From JBHGBB01 sp041946755 (lineage in GTDB: Bacteria; UBP4; UBA4092; JAOAEQ01): a stretch of 6,727 bases of DNA. Positions 6,097-6,727 of this stretch are shown here, piece by piece. Every line of letters begins with the position of its first letter. Position 1 is the stretch's first letter. A model generated the notes under the pieces. The model searched no databases. It saw only the letters and a program-made list of their open reading frames with translations, and was not told the DNA's origin. The translations under genes were made by a program, and so were the position numbers. The stretch is from assembly GCA_041946755.1 (NCBI GenBank), contig JBHGBB010000202.1, forward strand, positions 1 to 6,727. Direction: 5' to 3'.

Positions 6097-6727
6097 ATAC
6101 ACCTCCTGCAAAGCCAGGTATCTTCGTTGCTTTCAAAAATTCCCTTACTGCCGTGTCATTACTCCTTCTGATCTCGTAAGGAGTGCCGAAGGCGACGATC
6201 CGGCCTTCATACAACATGGCCACCTTGTCGGCGATCCTGAACATACCGAGGATGTCGTGACTGATGACGACATAGGTCTTCTTGAGGTTCAGCTGGGTCT
6301 CTTTTATGAGGTCGTCGATGGTGAGGGAAATGATGGGGTCGAGCGCGCTGGTTGGCTCGTCGAAGAGGACGATCTCCGGGTCGAGGGCGAGGGCCCGCGC
6401 AAGGCCCACCCGCTTCTTCATGCCGCCCGAAAGCTCCGAGGGCATCTTTTCCTCGAAACCGAAGAGACCCACCTCCTTCAGCTTCTGCTGGACGACTTTC
6501 TGGATTTCCCGCTCCGGAAGCTTCGTGTGCTCCCTGAGGGGAAAGGCCACGTTATCTCCCACATTCATGGAGTCGAAGAGCGCCGCTTCCTGGAAAAGCA
6601 TGCCGAACTTCTTCCTTACCTCGTTGAGCTCCGCCTCGCCCAGCCGGGTGATCTCAACCCCTTCGACCCATATCCTGCCGCTGTCAGGCTTGAGGAGGCC
6701 GATCAGGTGTTTCATGAGCACGCTCTT
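6080..6727 (-). CDS. mlaF: MlaF-type ABC transporter ATPase, 5'-truncated by window edge
   Basis: 215 residues remain; the first, Lys-Ser, are the end of the Walker A motif (KSVLMKHLIGLLKPDSG), so about the first 40-50 residues lie beyond the window. Numbering from the first visible residue: Q-loop Gln46 (GMLFQEAALFDSMNV), signature LSGGM (99-103) with KKRVGLARAL, Walker B LFDEP and D-loop SALDP (121-131), H-loop His157 (VISHDI). The FQEAALFDSMNVGDNVAFPL and LSGGMKKRVGLARAL phrases are typical of MlaF, the ATPase of the MlaFEDB complex, which moves phospholipids between inner and outer membrane. All nucleotide-binding residues in view are intact. The usual order is mlaE-mlaF-mlaD; here an mlaD-like start follows with a 17-bp overlap, but the MCE body is absent. 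GC content and codon use (CTC, GAG, AAG, GTC) differ strongly from the rest of the window and recall Desulfobacterota or related GC-richer bacteria, so the gene may come from another genome. Confidence 0.9.
   Translation of the reverse strand, partial: KSVLMKHLIGLLKPDSGRIWVEGVEITRLGEAELNEVRKKFGMLFQEAALFDSMNVGDNVAFPLREHTKLPEREIQKVVQQKLKEVGLFGFEEKMPSELSGGMKKRVGLARALALDPEIVLFDEPTSALDPIISLTIDDLIKETQLNLKKTYVVISHDILGMFRIADKVAMLYEGRIVAFGTPYEIRRSNDTAVREFLKATKIPGFAGGVYDHRV
6100..6107 (-). promoter_or_regulatory. Strong ribosome binding site AGGAGGTG inside the end of mlaF
   Basis: On the minus strand AGGAGGTG is followed by TAT and then ATG (6096-6094). It fixes the start of the downstream gene at 6096 rather than the in-frame TTG at 6111. 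Because it lies within the last codons of mlaF, the arrangement suggests translational coupling, as usual between mlaF and mlaD. Confidence 0.85.

Noticed and set aside
6097..6111. Longer start of the TPR protein at TTG 6111 (602 residues)
   Set aside because: The extra five codons are the ribosome binding site itself (AGGAGGTG); ATG 6096 is perfectly placed behind it and gives the expected MlaD-like beginning.
6352..6537. Arg/Pro-rich open frame on the plus strand
   Set aside because: It is antisense to the conserved signature and Walker B region of mlaF; high GC creates such frames by chance.

Overview
The window looks like a piece of a Gram-negative bacterial chromosome. It could well be a short metagenomic contig, because genes are cut at both ends. 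From base 1 to about 6050 the style is uniform: moderately AT-rich, with GAA, AAA, TTA, CCG and CGA codons common, and with genes for secreted or periplasmic proteins. These are a type II secretion/type IV pilin-like protein, a 14-repeat LVIVD beta-propeller protein, and a TPR protein with a signal-peptide-like N-terminus. The pseudopilin style (GLSLVE, then AQTQTKVARVKKEL, then ALEVYKVDNNSYP, then LSTPIAYI) recalls poorly cultured phyla such as Sumerlaeota, Hydrogenedentota or Omnitrophota. That placement is an impression, not a determination.

Layout. Bases 1-2365 (minus strand): the LVIVD gene followed 45 bp downstream by the pseudopilin gene, which runs off the left edge. Bases 2366-3103: a 738-bp intergenic region without a convincing gene. 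It holds a 33-bp perfect palindrome, a short heptamer tandem repeat, an 11-bp-arm hairpin flanked by 10-bp direct repeats, and probable divergent promoters. Bases 3104-4183 (plus): a lone DUF362-family gene. Bases 4242-4278: a terminator hairpin that can serve both converging genes. Bases 4303-6096 (minus): a 597-aa protein with an LKNG-type N-terminal domain, TPRs, a beta-rich C-terminal domain and a Gly/Pro/Met-rich insert. Bases 6080-6727 (minus): the 3' part of a GC-rich mlaF-like ABC transporter ATPase gene.

The most notable point is the right-hand junction. The ATPase gene is GC-rich (about 58% over 6181-6720 by hand count, against roughly 38-45% in sampled neighbouring lines) and uses different codons. 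The gene after it begins exactly as an MlaD/MCE protein should: a strong ribosome binding site inside the end of mlaF, then MTTEFKVGIVVLIG. Within the membrane helix it turns into an unrelated secreted TPR protein. Either an mlaD gene has been replaced or fused in nature, or two genomes were joined in assembly at a short hydrophobic-helix similarity. I consider the assembly chimera more likely, but read data are needed. Apart from this I see no clear new multi-gene system; the rest is ordinary housekeeping and envelope material with some interesting non-coding repeats.
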